From Thecaphora thlaspeos (Eukaryota > Basidiomycota > Ustilaginomycetes > Urocystidales > Glomosporiaceae), in contig UWYS01000006.1 of the NCBI GenBank assembly GCA_900291925.1, forward strand, positions 186,001-250,000: a stretch of 64,000 nucleotides of DNA. Reading direction: 5' to 3'. Made by a program: the position numbers and the translations under genes. Of the stretch, positions 34,908 to 46,222 are shown in pieces (position 1 is the first letter of the stretch; each line of letters begins with the position of its first letter). The notes below the pieces were generated by a model. That model did no database searches, was not told the DNA's origin, and saw only the letters and a program-made list of their open reading frames with translations.

Positions 34908-35600
34908 TCAGTCAGTGCGCGCTCCAGCTCCAGTAGTCTGCGACACACCGGAGCCGTCTCTTGTTGATCTTTCCCAGTCGCTCTACTAAACGCCCCATCG
35001 TCATCGCGACGGAACCAGGCTAGAGCACAGACCAAAAGATACTCTTCCCATGTCAACATCAAGATTCAAAAGCAATACTAGATTTGAGAGAAGTCGACGG
35101 TACAGGAAGGGGAAGTCTGCGCATCTCGTCATGAGATGCTAGGTCGTTACTTTGCACCGCCCGTGTCTTGTACCATAGCCAAAAGGCTTCTCCGGTCCGA
35201 CCTCTCCGCGAGGATTACTGTGGATGGAGTCAGGTAGAAGGTAGAGAGGAGCGAGAGCAAATGAATCGCCGTGGGCGGTGGGTAGAGAACGGTGCCGAGT
35301 CGAGTCGACGAGTCCACCGGATGGAAGGACTGGTCTTCCTCTGAACGGCGATGCGTGGCGATCTTGTCCTCGCGTTGCGATGGAAAGGTGCTTGTTTGGT
35401 CTAACTAGCTGTCCTGTCGCGAGATTGTGGTGGCAGTACGGTGCGAAAGGCCGCCAGTTGTCGATGGTACGGTAGGGTGATGAAAAAGGGTGCTACGTTC
35501 GTCTCGGAACCTTGAGATATCCCAAGCGCATGCCTTTTACGTCTGTATCCTGGTACGTCTGTTGGTGAAAAATGTCTGAAAGAGCGGAGCAGTTGACGAT
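34908..35600. other. Intergenic, convergent 3' ends
   Basis: About 690 bp between the tannase gene (+) and a hypothetical gene (-). AT content rises relative to flanks, as in 3' UTRs. No feature supported. Confidence 0.5.
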
Positions 35601-36395
35601 TCAACGCTTTCCAAACAGATGCTTGAGGGCAGTCATACTCTTGCTCGAGGTCGAGGTGAGGGTAGCGTCCGAGGAGACGCTCATCGTCTCCATCTCATCG
35701 TTCTTGCGCGCAGCGACGGCTGCGGAGGGTTTCCTTCGTTCGAATCGATATACGAGGACAGGCGAACCGAGACCTAGTGAAGCTAGACGGAACTTATCCT
35801 CTAACGATTCCTCGATCGATGAGCGAGGGTGGAGGGTAGCACGTGCGATCGATGTACGTTCCTCGACGTACGAGGGTGGGGGTGGGGTGGTGGTGCGTTG
35901 CGTCTCACTTGCATCGACGCGCAACGGCGGCGGCGGGAGGAAGTGAGAGGCTGAAAAGCTAGGCATCCCTCCCATACCGCCGAGACCCGTGACGAGCGGA
36001 GGCGAAGTCTTGATAGGCTCAACAGCAGCAGCGGCGACCTTGCCGGCCTTTTTCTCCGCTTTGAGACGTGCCTTCTCTGCTTGCTTCTCCTGACGACGCT
36101 TGGCGGATTCGAGGGAGGCGGTAGTGGAAAGAGCTGGCTTGAAGTAACTACCGTCCATACCCATTCGGAACGTCGCAAATGGTGAGATGCGAGGTGCGGC
36201 GGGGTCGGGTCGAGCGGTGACGAGGGTCACGTTGCTGGCGTTGGTGGAGAGGGCGGTCATTGTGGGAGAGTTGGAGAGGGTGCCCTGGTGCGATGGGAGC
36301 GGAATGGCGTGCTTTCGATTGGGGGGGTTTGAGTCGTGAGGGAGAGAGATGTGTGTTTGTGAGTGAGCTGAGGAGGAAGGACCTGGTCTCGTCAT
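35601..36395 (-). CDS. Hypothetical protein with basic coiled-coil segment
   Basis: Single-exon frame with ATG at 36395 (264 residues) or a more likely start at 36260 (219 residues, MTALSTNASNVTLVTARPD). A Lys/Ala/Glu-rich helical stretch (ESAKRRQEKQAEKARLKAEK) is followed by a Pro-rich region and a Ser-rich tail ending SMTALKHLFGKR. Codon use is C/G-ending but less strict than neighbours. No domain is recognised. The compact C-terminal motif and uninterrupted frame support a real gene, but an upstream exon cannot be ruled out. Confidence 0.5.
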   Translation of the reverse strand: MTRPGPSSSAHSQTHISLPHDSNPPNRKHAIPLPSHQGTLSNSPTMTALSTNASNVTLVTARPDPAAPRISPFATFRMGMDGSYFKPALSTTASLESAKRRQEKQAEKARLKAEKKAGKVAAAAVEPIKTSPPLVTGLGGMGGMPSFSASHFLPPPPLRVDASETQRTTTPPPPSYVEERTSIARATLHPRSSIEESLEDKFRLASLGLGSPVLVYRFERRKPSAAVAARKNDEMETMSVSSDATLTSTSSKSMTALKHLFGKR

Positions 36396-37752
36396 CAATG
36401 CGCATGGCCTTTTTGTACGTCGCCAGCGTAGCTACCCGTCGACACCGCAACGGTACGGTCGGGATCGCCTCTAGACCAACACGCATGCACACACACACAC
36501 ACTGCACGTCAGCCTGTCAAGGTGAAAGAGCGGCACGGTAGGAGCGAGTCACTGACACGTCAGAGGGTTGCATGACGGCTGGCTTGCACATTGGCGGCGG
36601 GTCAGTGCCGTGCGAGACGGCCACGCTCGCAGGCGGAACGTCGACGAAGGCGAGCGAACGAGGGGGCTACGTGCGGGGTTGGACTGGGTCGGAGCCCCAA
36701 GACGGGAGTCAGGTGTCCAGCGACAACCCCGGGGAGGCTGGGAGCAGCAGGTTTGACGTCGAATATACGAGCGCACCGACACCGCCACGATAGAGCAGAG
36801 ATCGAGCCATCATCTCGATGAGGTGTCTGTGGAAAGACGATGGTGCGGTACAGTAGTACGGCAGCGATAGATCTCTTATCTCGACAGAGCCAACGTCGAG
36901 ACAGAGTGGAGGGAGAGAGGGGGCAAAGATGACGGTATGTGGCATGGACCAGCTCCTTGCTGCATGGCGCGGTGTGCGAAGGGGAGAGGGAGAGGGAAAA
37001 GGACGGGAGGGCAGCCACGAGTTGCTCACGATCAGGGAGTACAATGAGCCCTTTTGTCGTCTGCCGACGGGGAGATCTAGGCACGAGGGTCGAGGGTCCA
37101 CGTCGCTCGTCCCGGTAGTATGTTAAGGCCGTTGGTGGCGCGGGCTGGAGGGAAGGTGGAGATCAGCCCTGTTTCATGCTGATGGCGTATGTAGCAAGTG
37201 AGGGGGGGGGTCCCGCTTTGGCCGTCCGACACAAACGATATCGGAGCGACGAATGGGCCGTCAAGGCCGAATATGCATGCTGCTCCGAGTCACCATGGGC
37301 GAGGAGGATGGCGCAATGCGGGGAGAGGGGGAGAGGCGTAAGTCGACATGTGTCGACTCGCGGTGGGCAGACGTGCGTGACTCGCTCCCGTATCGCCGCG
37401 ACGCAGGCAAGCGAGCTAAGGTTGCACGGGCCACTCACTGCCTTCCCCACGTCGCGTCCCCACGTGGCCAAGGCGGTCCGGCGGTGTCAACGCACAGATC
37501 GCCCCTTCGGCTCCGAGGATAGCAAGCTCGCCTCAAGCTACTCTCGCCGTCTACGAGCTGCCAGGTCCGGCTTCACACATCCGACGTTCTTGCTGCCCTC
37601 GATGTCACAGCGGTAGCCTGCTACCGCTCGGGACAGGCAGACGCTACATTGCCAACAGGCCGAACATGGGCAAGCTTCAATTCAAGGCTTGCATCTCCGT
37701 CCAGTATAGGTGACAACGCTTTACTCTCTCGCCCTCTCTCCAGCTGACAAGA
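36396..37752. other. Intergenic region, no gene recognised
   Basis: About 1.36 kb between the hypothetical gene and the 3' end of ORC5, both on the minus strand. Several frames of 60-160 codons exist on both strands but all are compositionally poor. It has a CA repeat at about 36488-36501 and a nine-G run near 37202-37210. Confidence 0.5.
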
Positions 37753-40283
37753 CTAAGCGGCACCCGCTCCACCGCCGCCCCAATCCCACAGCCACTCGTC
37801 CAGGTCGAAGCGCACCTTGCTTGCCAGCGTCGCGACGACGTTGTAACCCACGTTCGTGCGGAAATTGACGCTGCTTCCCAGCTTGTCGGCAGCAGACGTG
37901 CGCACCAGCATTCTGCGGTTGACTAGGTTGTTGATCTGCAGCATCACGCAGTTTCCGACAGCGAAAGGGTGCAATGTTGAGGTCAGGTCAATCTTCAAAG
38001 CCCGGTCAGAGAAGAATATACGGCGACGACGAACAACGTACCTGGCCATAGACGCCGACGCTTCTCGCCCTCTCCTCCCACAGCGCTCCTATATCGCTCG
38101 CTTCATTTCCCCCTTCCTCGTCAGCTGGCAGGACGGAGAGGGCAAGTTGATTGTTCAACTCTGGTCCACTTTCCGTGATCAGCGCCTGGAAAATACCGAC
38201 CAACCTATCGACGGGGAACGGTTTGGGACCGAGCAGCTCCTGTCGGTTGAGATTTTCCGTCTGCCCGTCTTCGTTTGTAATCCGCGCTGCGCCTTTGGCG
38301 GGTCGACCGCGTCGTTGCGCCCTCTTGCCGCGGCCAGGACCGAACTTGCGCCCGCCCGCCGAGGAGGATGCGGTCTTGGACGAGGATTGGCCGAGCAGAG
38401 CGCTGTCGCGCAGAAAGTAGCGGACGTCTAGACGCGAGGGGTTGTACGAGGCCAGGAAGGAGGAAAGGAGGAGGAAGGTCGGAATCAGGGGAAGTGATGC
38501 AAGCGTCGACGTGTTGGCCAGCTGTGCTGATACTGCGCCGCGTGCCGTGGCAGCATACAAGAGCGTGGGTTGGTCAGCAACGGCAAGCGACATCCCTACG
38601 GTCACATCAGGACCTAGACTCACGTCGTCTTCGCTTATTTCTCTCTTCGTCTCGCTCTCGCCACTCCTCCTCGTCGATTTTTGTCTCTTCGTCGACCATT
38701 GCAAGGTCCTCGTCGTCAGCTGCCTCTTCTTCGCGGGAAGCATGCTCGGCCTCTTCTTCCATTGGCCCGGATCTGGCCTCAGCTTTGGCGCTGGCCTTGG
38801 CGCTGGCTCTCGCCAATAATCGGTCCTCGCACGCTTTGATGCTCTGGTAGCGCGCCTCTTCGGCCCACTCCTTCGGGCCGACTTCGCTGGTCTGCAGGCG
38901 GACGAGGACATCTCGAAATAGATGCGAGGAGGCTAGGAGAAGGAGCTGGTTATCTCCGGTCGTAGCTGATAATCAAGAAGAAAGCGGGAGGGTCGAGACG
39001 AACGACGTCAGATGGCAGCAAAGTGCCGTGCAGGCCTATTGGAGAACGGGGCACCCACCTTCTCCAGCCTGGACGGGCACCACAAAGGCATGCCAGACTG
39101 CGGCGCTCATGACCCTCATCTGGGTCACGTCTCGGACGTGCGAGCTGACCGAGTCGTACAAGAGGCCGAGGTAGCTGCTGTAGAGCTTCCGTAGGGAATC
39201 CCTGTTGACCATCTCCATCGAGTCCTTCTTCTTGAGGATGCGCAGCACCTCTGTCCTGACGAGGCCGAGCGTCGTGTTGGCACGCATCCGCGTCTCGTGC
39301 ACCGATCGGTGGTAGGCTACGTAGAGGCTGTCAAAGTCGCGCAACAGGATCGATAGGACCTCTATCGGATCGCAGCGACGGAGGCAAGAGGCGGTGTTTA
39401 GCACATGCGCAACTCGCCTGCATGCTTGCTGTCGGGCCAGGCTAAAAGCACTCACCCTCCTTTGTGTGGCGCGGGAAGCGGATGACGATGGGGCTGTGTG
39501 CGGTGGTCAGGCCGCTCGGAGTCTGATAGTTGGACCACGGGACGCTCGAGACGAAAAGCGTGGTGATGCGTCCCTGGGAGCCGGTCTGCGATCAGGGAGA
39601 TTCGCAGTCAGTAGAGTCAGCTTGTGATCGACTCCTCGTCCCTCAATCGAATTCTCCAGGAGCTCGACTTACCAGCTCGCCCAGCCTGCAAAACGTGGTC
39701 CAGACAGATTCTGGCCACACGTCGCGGATGCGCTCTGCACTTTCGATGAGGAAAACCACCCTCGCTTTTGGTTTGGCCGCAAGGAGCGACGTGATGCGCC
39801 ACAGAAAGCCGTCGAGGGAGGCGTCGGTCCGCCTCGAGGAAGTCGAAGCGGAAGTCGAGGGGGTGAGCTTGGCCTCTAGCGGCGTTAGCAGGTCCCGGAA
39901 GAGGGCCGAAGGGCTGCTGGACGTCAGTGGCGAGATTGTAACGGCGTGGAGCGTGGAGTCCGGCAGTTCCGCCAGCGTGTGGAGCGTGGACTTGGCGTAG
40001 GAAGCGGTCCGGCCAGGGCTGCAGGCATCGTATAGCAAGATCGAGCTCGGCAGCGGCTGATCGGACTGTGTGGGAAGATGTATCATTGCGAGAGCGTAGC
40101 TTACATTTGGCGGTCAGCGTTGGCTCGGCCGAGAGGGGTATGCGGTCGAGCTGCCCTGTATCGACTCACTGTGGTGCCAACGAGACCGATGAGCTTGCGA
40201 AGCTGCGTCGGCCTCGCGGGGCAAGCGGCCGAGATCCCTCCAACCGTCCGCTCGATGTCGTCAGCTGTGTCCGAATGGGCCAT
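37753..40283 (-). CDS. ORC5: Origin recognition complex subunit 5
   Basis: Seven exons: 40283-40170, 40065-39673, 39585-39456, 39361-39059, 38965-38624, 38526-38042 and 37935-37753, giving 649 residues. The start ERTVGGISAACPARPTQLRK LIGLVG leads into the AAA+ region. The Walker A position reads YDACSPGRT, so the first Gly and the Lys of GxxxxGKT are changed; the Walker B-like segment is VVFLIESAERIRD. The C-terminal half has the ORC5 motif FLLLSSFLASYNPSRLD-VRYF and ends with a winged-helix-like segment (INNLVNRRMLVRTS). An acidic/Lys-rich insertion of about 90 residues lies in exon 5. ORC5 is a core subunit of the six-protein complex marking nuclear replication origins. It is divergent from the ligase gene, 380 bp apart. 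Confidence 0.88.
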
Positions 40284-40663
40284 GTTGTTCGCTGGAAGTG
40301 TATGCGAAGCAGTTCCGCTTAGAGGCACAAGCTTCGACGGTGTTGGTGGGAGGAGGAGCTGGGAGGCGGCGAAAGGTCCGAAGGGGGGACCCTCGAAAGA
40401 GGTCGTGTTGGTCTCTCGCCCTTGGTCTGTGATCCCCGCACACGCGCCGGCCACGCTTGCCGGACGAGAAAACTTCGCCCTTTCTCCACCTGGCACCTCA
40501 ACGAGCAAGGCTTGCAGGAAGTGGAAAAAGTCATCCGGCAGGGCCTCACTCTAGAGAGCGCCCTCGAATCGTGGGAAAAGGGGGCTGAGGCGCTCCTCAT
40601 GACATTCAACCTCGAACATCCACCCACCCACCGCCTCCAACCCGCGAAGCTTCTCCAACAACG
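40284..40663. other. Divergent promoter region, ORC5 / DNA ligase-like gene
   Basis: 380 bp between opposite start codons, presumably shared promoter space for two DNA-metabolism genes. The ORC5 frame stays open upstream to 40508 but without an ATG. No ACGCGT box seen by eye. Confidence 0.5.
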
Positions 40664-43069
40664 ATGCACCGGATCGTCCGATCGAGCAGTCGCCCGCTCT
40701 CGCTCTCGTTCCAGCGCGCCCAACGCACTGCCGCCACGGCTAGCGACGTTTCGGCCTCACCGCCTCCAGCCGTCGGCTCTTCCGTCGGCTCTTCCGCTGT
40801 CACTGCCTCTGTACGGGCCTGGACCTCGAGTATCCGCAACCATGCCGGACCGTTTCTGGCCAGACGGACTAGCAGTCCCAGCGGCGCTCTCCGATGCAGC
40901 AGCATAGTCGACCGGCACATCCGACTCTTTCACCTTGACCGCCAGCAGCAGCAGCAGCAGCAGCAAGGGCAAGAGCAAGGGCAAGGACAGTGGCAGGGCG
41001 AGGCCAAGGCATCGCCTCTAGTCGAGCTGCGACGCCTTCGTCAGCTCATCCTTGAGGTCGACGCCACCAACTCCAGGCTCAACAAGGAGCGCATCCTCGC
41101 CGAGTTTCCCGACCTTCTACCCATCCTCCAGTTCCTATACAACGCCCGAACGCGGTTTCAGACCACATCCGTCCTTCTCCAAAAGTACTTACGGATGCGC
41201 AACGCCGAATTAGATTGGCTGCACAACGTAGCACCCCGCCTCACCACCTCCTCTGCAACCCAGTATAAGACCAAGCGTGCCGCACTCACGGCCGCGCGCG
41301 AGGAGGCTGCTATCGAGGAGGCACCAGACACGCTGCTCGAGCTCTTCGAGAAACTCCGCAAGCAGGAGGTGAGGGGCGCCATGGCGCCCGCCACTATCAC
41401 CGTCTTCCTCGAAAAGCACGGAATTTTGGCGGAGCACGAAGAGGCCCTCGCCATTAGCGACACCGGCGACCCCGAGGTCGACAATCAGGCGAGCATACGA
41501 AAGTCATTGATGAAGCCAACGGTGCTCGAGGTCTTCATGCGGTGCCTCGATCGCAACCTACAGGCGGGCTTTGGCGAAAAGATGCTGGTGCAGGCGTTTG
41601 GTGACAACGAGGCTCCCAAAGGCAAAGCAGCCAAGGGTAAGAAGGGCAAGGAGAAGCAGAGGCAGCTCGACAAGGGGGCAGAGGGGCCGAAGCAATCAGG
41701 CATGAAGGCATCCCACTTCCAAGTGGCGCTCGGAAGAAGCGTCACGACCGAGGAGCTGCCCAACATCTTCACGGCCAAAAACGGCCAACCGCAGAGCTGG
41801 TACGCCAGCCGCAAGCTCGATGGAGTCCGATGCATCGTATTCGTCGACTTCAAGGCGCCGCTGCCGGCGTCGTCCGATGAGTCGCTCGTCATCCATTCCA
41901 TCGAGATGCTCTCGCGCACCGGCGGCCCCTTCACCACGCTCGACAAGGTCAAGGCCGACCTCACGGAGACACTTGCCTTCAGCCCGCACGTACGGGCCAT
42001 GGTGATGCAGGAAGCCTTGCACTCACCGCACCTCTGCAAGCGGCGTATCCGCATCGTGCTTGATGGCGAAGTCTGCTCACTTGCCGGACCTGGCGACGAG
42101 GAGACGCCCGAGACGAGTTATGTGCCGACCAGCGACAGCGTCGCCATGGCAGACGGATCGTCGAACAAACCTCTCACGCCAGGTGGCTGGCGGCCTTCTA
42201 GCTACTTTACAGAAAGCTTCCGAGACATCTCGGGCGGGATACGGCGGAAGGACCACACCATCCCACGACCGACCTACTTTCCCTTCGACCTTCTGACGGA
42301 GCGGGAATTCACGCAGTGGCAGAACCGCGATGCCTTCGGCGCAGGGTCTCCTCCAATGCTCTCCTCTGAGGACGACGGTCACAGTTACGTTGCGCACCGA
42401 CCTTTCTCGTCCCGTGTTTCCAGCCTCTCGTCGTTGATGAAGTGGTGTCAGGGCGAACGACGCCAGCACGCGAGCACGCTCCGGCTGCTCGACCAACGTC
42501 TGGTCTGCTCGCCGGAGGAGCTGCAGCCTCTGACCGCGCTTGCGGTGAAGGAAGGGTGGGAAGGCGTGATGCTGCGCGAATCGTCTTCCGTCTACGTCGG
42601 CAAGCGGCATCCGCGCCTGCTGAAGCTCAAGGAATGGCAGGAAGCCGAATATCGGATTGAGTCGGTCCAAATAGCGCCCATGAGGCTCTCTCTCGAGGAC
42701 GGGTACAAGGTGCGCGATGCGGTCGCGAGCATCTCGATCCGGCACCGCGGCACCGAGGTCAGGGTGGGCAGCGGGCTGACGACGAAGCAGCGAGTCGAGT
42801 GGGCAAAGGAGCCCGAGTCGATCGTGGGCAAGTGGTGCACCGTCGCCTACTTCCAGGAGAGCGAGAGCAAGAAGAGGGAGGCGGCGGCGGCGGCCGGGGC
42901 GGATATTGTGGATCAGCCGCACGAGGTGGAGCGGTTGCGGCTGGATGTGAGGGAGGAAGGCGAAGTGGTAGCCGCCAAGGAGGAAGGAGGAGTAAGTGGA
43001 GGAGGAGCTCGGAGCCTCCGCTTTTCGCGCCTAAAGCGCGTCTGGCTGGAGGGCGAGCGCGACATGTAG
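40664..43069 (+). CDS. ATP-dependent DNA ligase-like nucleotidyltransferase, probable mitochondrial targeting
   Basis: A single exon of 801 residues from ATG 40664. The ligase nucleotidyltransferase motifs are present in order: motif I SRKLDGVR (Lys about 384), motif III VLDGEVC, motif IV EGVMLRE and motif V KLKEWQEAEYR. A helical N-terminal domain (about residues 120-290) precedes them, and an OB-like segment (SIRHRGTEVRVGSGL ... VGKWCTVAY) follows. The first 50 residues are rich in Arg and Ser with no acidic residue (MHRIVRSSSRPLSLSFQRAQ), as in mitochondrial presequences. An eight-Gln run (CAG codons, about 40943-40966) follows. The sequence is too divergent and short to be Cdc9/LIG1 or LIG4; it looks like a separate fungal ligase group. 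DNA ligation is inferred, organelle use more weakly. Confidence 0.8.
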   Translation: MHRIVRSSSRPLSLSFQRAQRTAATASDVSASPPPAVGSSVGSSAVTASVRAWTSSIRNHAGPFLARRTSSPSGALRCSSIVDRHIRLFHLDRQQQQQQQQGQEQGQGQWQGEAKASPLVELRRLRQLILEVDATNSRLNKERILAEFPDLLPILQFLYNARTRFQTTSVLLQKYLRMRNAELDWLHNVAPRLTTSSATQYKTKRAALTAAREEAAIEEAPDTLLELFEKLRKQEVRGAMAPATITVFLEKHGILAEHEEALAISDTGDPEVDNQASIRKSLMKPTVLEVFMRCLDRNLQAGFGEKMLVQAFGDNEAPKGKAAKGKKGKEKQRQLDKGAEGPKQSGMKASHFQVALGRSVTTEELPNIFTAKNGQPQSWYASRKLDGVRCIVFVDFKAPLPASSDESLVIHSIEMLSRTGGPFTTLDKVKADLTETLAFSPHVRAMVMQEALHSPHLCKRRIRIVLDGEVCSLAGPGDEETPETSYVPTSDSVAMADGSSNKPLTPGGWRPSSYFTESFRDISGGIRRKDHTIPRPTYFPFDLLTEREFTQWQNRDAFGAGSPPMLSSEDDGHSYVAHRPFSSRVSSLSSLMKWCQGERRQHASTLRLLDQRLVCSPEELQPLTALAVKEGWEGVMLRESSSVYVGKRHPRLLKLKEWQEAEYRIESVQIAPMRLSLEDGYKVRDAVASISIRHRGTEVRVGSGLTTKQRVEWAKEPESIVGKWCTVAYFQESESKKREAAAAAGADIVDQPHEVERLRLDVREEGEVVAAKEEGGVSGGGARSLRFSRLKRVWLEGERDM

Positions 43070-43240
43070 CTTGATATTCGCCATTCAATCGACCAACACC
43101 CCTCACAACCCCGCACTTCCTGTGCCTCGTCCCAGCCAAGGCTGCCTTGCCTGTGCGCCTCAACACACGACCACCGCACCCTCCTCGCTTTCGTGTACTG
43201 TGCCAACCGATCGACGACTGCTCCGCCATCCAACGTGACC

Positions 43241-45984
43241 ATGAGCGGGTCCCCACACCGCCATCCGCACGGCTACAGCGGCAGCTTGTCGCCCACCAGC
43301 AATCCGGAGATTGAGACGCCCCGCATCAACCCAACTAGCTCCATCACCAGCAGTCTCTTCAACTCGCCCATCGACCCGCTCAGCGCTGAAACATCGCCCT
43401 CGCTGCTCGCCACCAACGTCGGACCCGGCCTTGTGGCTCCACCACATCATCACCAGCAGCAGCAGCTGCTGCTGCCCGTATCATGGCTCGGGCTGCCAAA
43501 ACCTCGATCGTCGGATCTTTCCACGCCGAACAACGATCCGACGCTCACCGCTTCAGCCCGACCCGGCAGCGGACCCACTGACGTCCAACGGCTACAACAG
43601 CCACGGCATGACGGCCAGTGTGTGCCCGTCTTGCGCATCAGCATGCGGCGAGACACCCTCATGCCATCTCGCCACCATCAAGTCTCGCAGCAACAGCAGC
43701 AGCATGACGATGACGACCGCGACGACGACGAAGAGGATACTGGCTCGGGCGAGATCCTTGTTATCAGCGGCGGGAGTGGCTACAACGACCTCGTCTCTGC
43801 TACACCGGGGGCAACTTACGTGATGCCCATATCTGACAACGGCGGCTCCTCGTCAGAGATCATCCGTGTGCTCGGCGGGCCATCGATCGGCGACCTGCGC
43901 TCTCGCCTCAACCGTCTCATCCCCATCCCCTCTCGGCCTCATCCGACACCCTTCCCCTATCCAGAAGGTTATGTCCCACCACCCTCCAATACGGCGCTAC
44001 ACGCCCTTCTCTCTTACCGTCTGCCCAGCACCGGTTCATCGCGGGCCATCAAGCAGGAATGGCATGACATCCTCGAAGGGCGCCATCCGCTCTGGCATGG
44101 CATCGAGGCAGACCGAAAGGAAGTGATCCGCGGCTTCCTCGTCCACTTCGAATCCGAGGTGCTGCGCCGCGCTCACCGCAACTTCGACTTCCGCGGGGCG
44201 TCGATAAGCAACTTCTTCCTTGCTGCCGCGCAAAAGTTCTTTAGGAGCATCCAGAGCGCCATTTTCCTCTTTAGCGCCACGACGCAGATCAATGCGGCGC
44301 AGAGCGGGAGCAAAGTGGTACCCGTGATCAACACGAACCATACGGCAACGATTGCTGCCCAGCTGGAGGATGGAGAGGTAGTTGTGGGGCAGTGTGAGAT
44401 CTCACACCCCGCTGCTCCTGCGTCTGGATCGAGGACCAGCGGGAGCGTTGGTAGAGCGACGAGAGTCCCCGGTTCAACGGGGACGACAAAGGCATCGACG
44501 CTCGAGCCCGGCACGCCATCTTCGGCCGTCTTTGATACGTTCAAGAGGAGAGCTCCGGTCGACATCCAAGATGCCCTTACGCGCAACATGGCACGGTGCC
44601 ATCTGAAGGAGAGCTTCTCAGCCGCCGACCTTGAGTCTGCGCACGAGGAGCTGGGACAACCTAGTCAGCAGGATCACGAGGACCATCAGCTTGGAACGTC
44701 GTACGACTCCATGTCAAGCAGCCTCGTCCATCCCCCTGCACCTTCTTCGTCGACCGAAACGACAGGTGCCATCTCGAGAGGCCCTTCTTCGACGCCACAT
44801 ACACCGGCGCTGTCATTTCGCGATCGAGGGAGGACGACCGTAGGCAATACGGGAGATGGTCTGGATCCAGAGGACGAAGACGACGACGACGACGACAACG
44901 ACGGAGGACAGGCGCACGGCGGAGGAGGGGCGCGAGATGAAGAGGAGGACGGAATCGGAAGTTCAGGAAACATCGTGTTCAGGAAGAGCGAGACGGAGGG
45001 AGATGACGAGGTGCCGCTGTCGTCGAGGATCGAAAGTGAGTGACCGCTGCTTTTCCCCCACCGCGATACCGTTCCAAGAGCGATCTGTTAACGATAGGAG
45101 AGCGTCCACGTACTCGACATCGTACCTATCTGCCTCCTCGCTCAGGGATCTTTTACGTCAACGTAAGCACTTCCATACCTTTCACTCCTCTGTTCGAGAA
45201 TTCGGTCTCCTGACCATCTTGCTCCTCTCTCCACCTCCGCTGCCCTTCAGGCCTACCGCAACGAAATCTACCCCGCTCCCAACCCGACCTTCCTTTCGAG
45301 TCTGTCTCGCAGTCGAACGCTAATCTACTCTTGGTAAGTCCCTCCCCTCCTCCCCTTTTCTGTGCCCAAACGCTCATCTTCCAAAAACTCCCTCACCTTC
45401 CTCCTTTGGACGATGCAGCGGATCGATATGGACCTCCCTAGTCCCCTGTCTCAGCCTGCGCGGCGTAGCGACACACATTGCCACTTCACGTTCGTTACGA
45501 TACAAGGTACTGTTGCTGAACACGGTCCAGGACAGGGAGACGAGAGGGCTGAACGCGGAGGATTTCGTAAGGTACGTTCCGAGCTTCCCGACCTTTTGAC
45601 TTGTCTCCAGTTTCTTGTTGAGCTGACTCTATCTTCGCATCGAATATGACTGTAGGGCTATAACGACGTCTCTCTTCCATTCCGACGTACCGGGTCAAAC
45701 GGCACGGTGGAGAGTAAACGAGCTCATCACGCATCTCGTCTACTTTGAGCAAGGAGAGATTGAAGTCAACGTCGAGTCGCTGCAGGTGCGTTGTGACGTC
45801 CTTTCTCACGATCTCTTATCTGCGGACTTGAAACGAGACTGACCTATTTCTGACGGTGTTGCGACAACAGCGTCACGGTATAACATGCCTCGAGATTTCG
45901 CCGACATCATGGACGAAGAGTGGAAGACCAAAGTTCGATGAGGAGGCCATCAGGGTCGCGTTGGAGCGCATCACGATGAGGTGA
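43241..45984 (+). CDS. CofD/YvcK-like (UPF0052) family protein
   Basis: Exons 43241-45035, 45146-45162 (17 nt), 45251-45333, 45419-45571, 45656-45785 and 45871-45984 give 763 residues. The core begins at ILVISGGSGYNDLV, then YVMPISDNGGSSSEIIRVLGG and IGDLRSRLNRLIP, matching the nucleotide-binding N-terminus of YvcK/CofD proteins. After a Ser/Thr/Asp-rich insertion of about 200 residues (roughly 385-598) the core resumes at RIFYVNAYRNEIYPAPNPTFL and LIYSCGSIWTSLVPCL. Bacterial YvcK binds UDP-sugars and controls cell-wall precursor flux; CofD makes coenzyme F420. Neither role is established for fungal members, so function is unknown. The first 180 residues are disordered. It lies 171 bp downstream of the ligase gene on the same strand. 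Confidence 0.85.
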
Positions 45985-46222
45985 AGACGAGTGCACTGGT
46001 CGGGTCGAGTAGGTCGACGAGGTATGGTGGGGACGTACGGCGGGTCACCTCGCCAGATCATTCGTAGCACGAGCAACGACAACGAGACGCACGAACGTAC
46101 AGACGACGCGAGCCAAGCTACCAGTCACGATCTCGGTACGGGAATAGCACCCCACACACGTACGGATCCATCTACGAATGGCCGGCTTTCCATTGCAACT
46201 CCTCATCCCTTTCTGGAGCTCT

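Noticed and set aside
36602..37084. 160-codon minus frame in the gap before ORC5
   Set aside because: Ser/Arg/Pro-rich with no conserved segment; looks like a GC-driven open frame.
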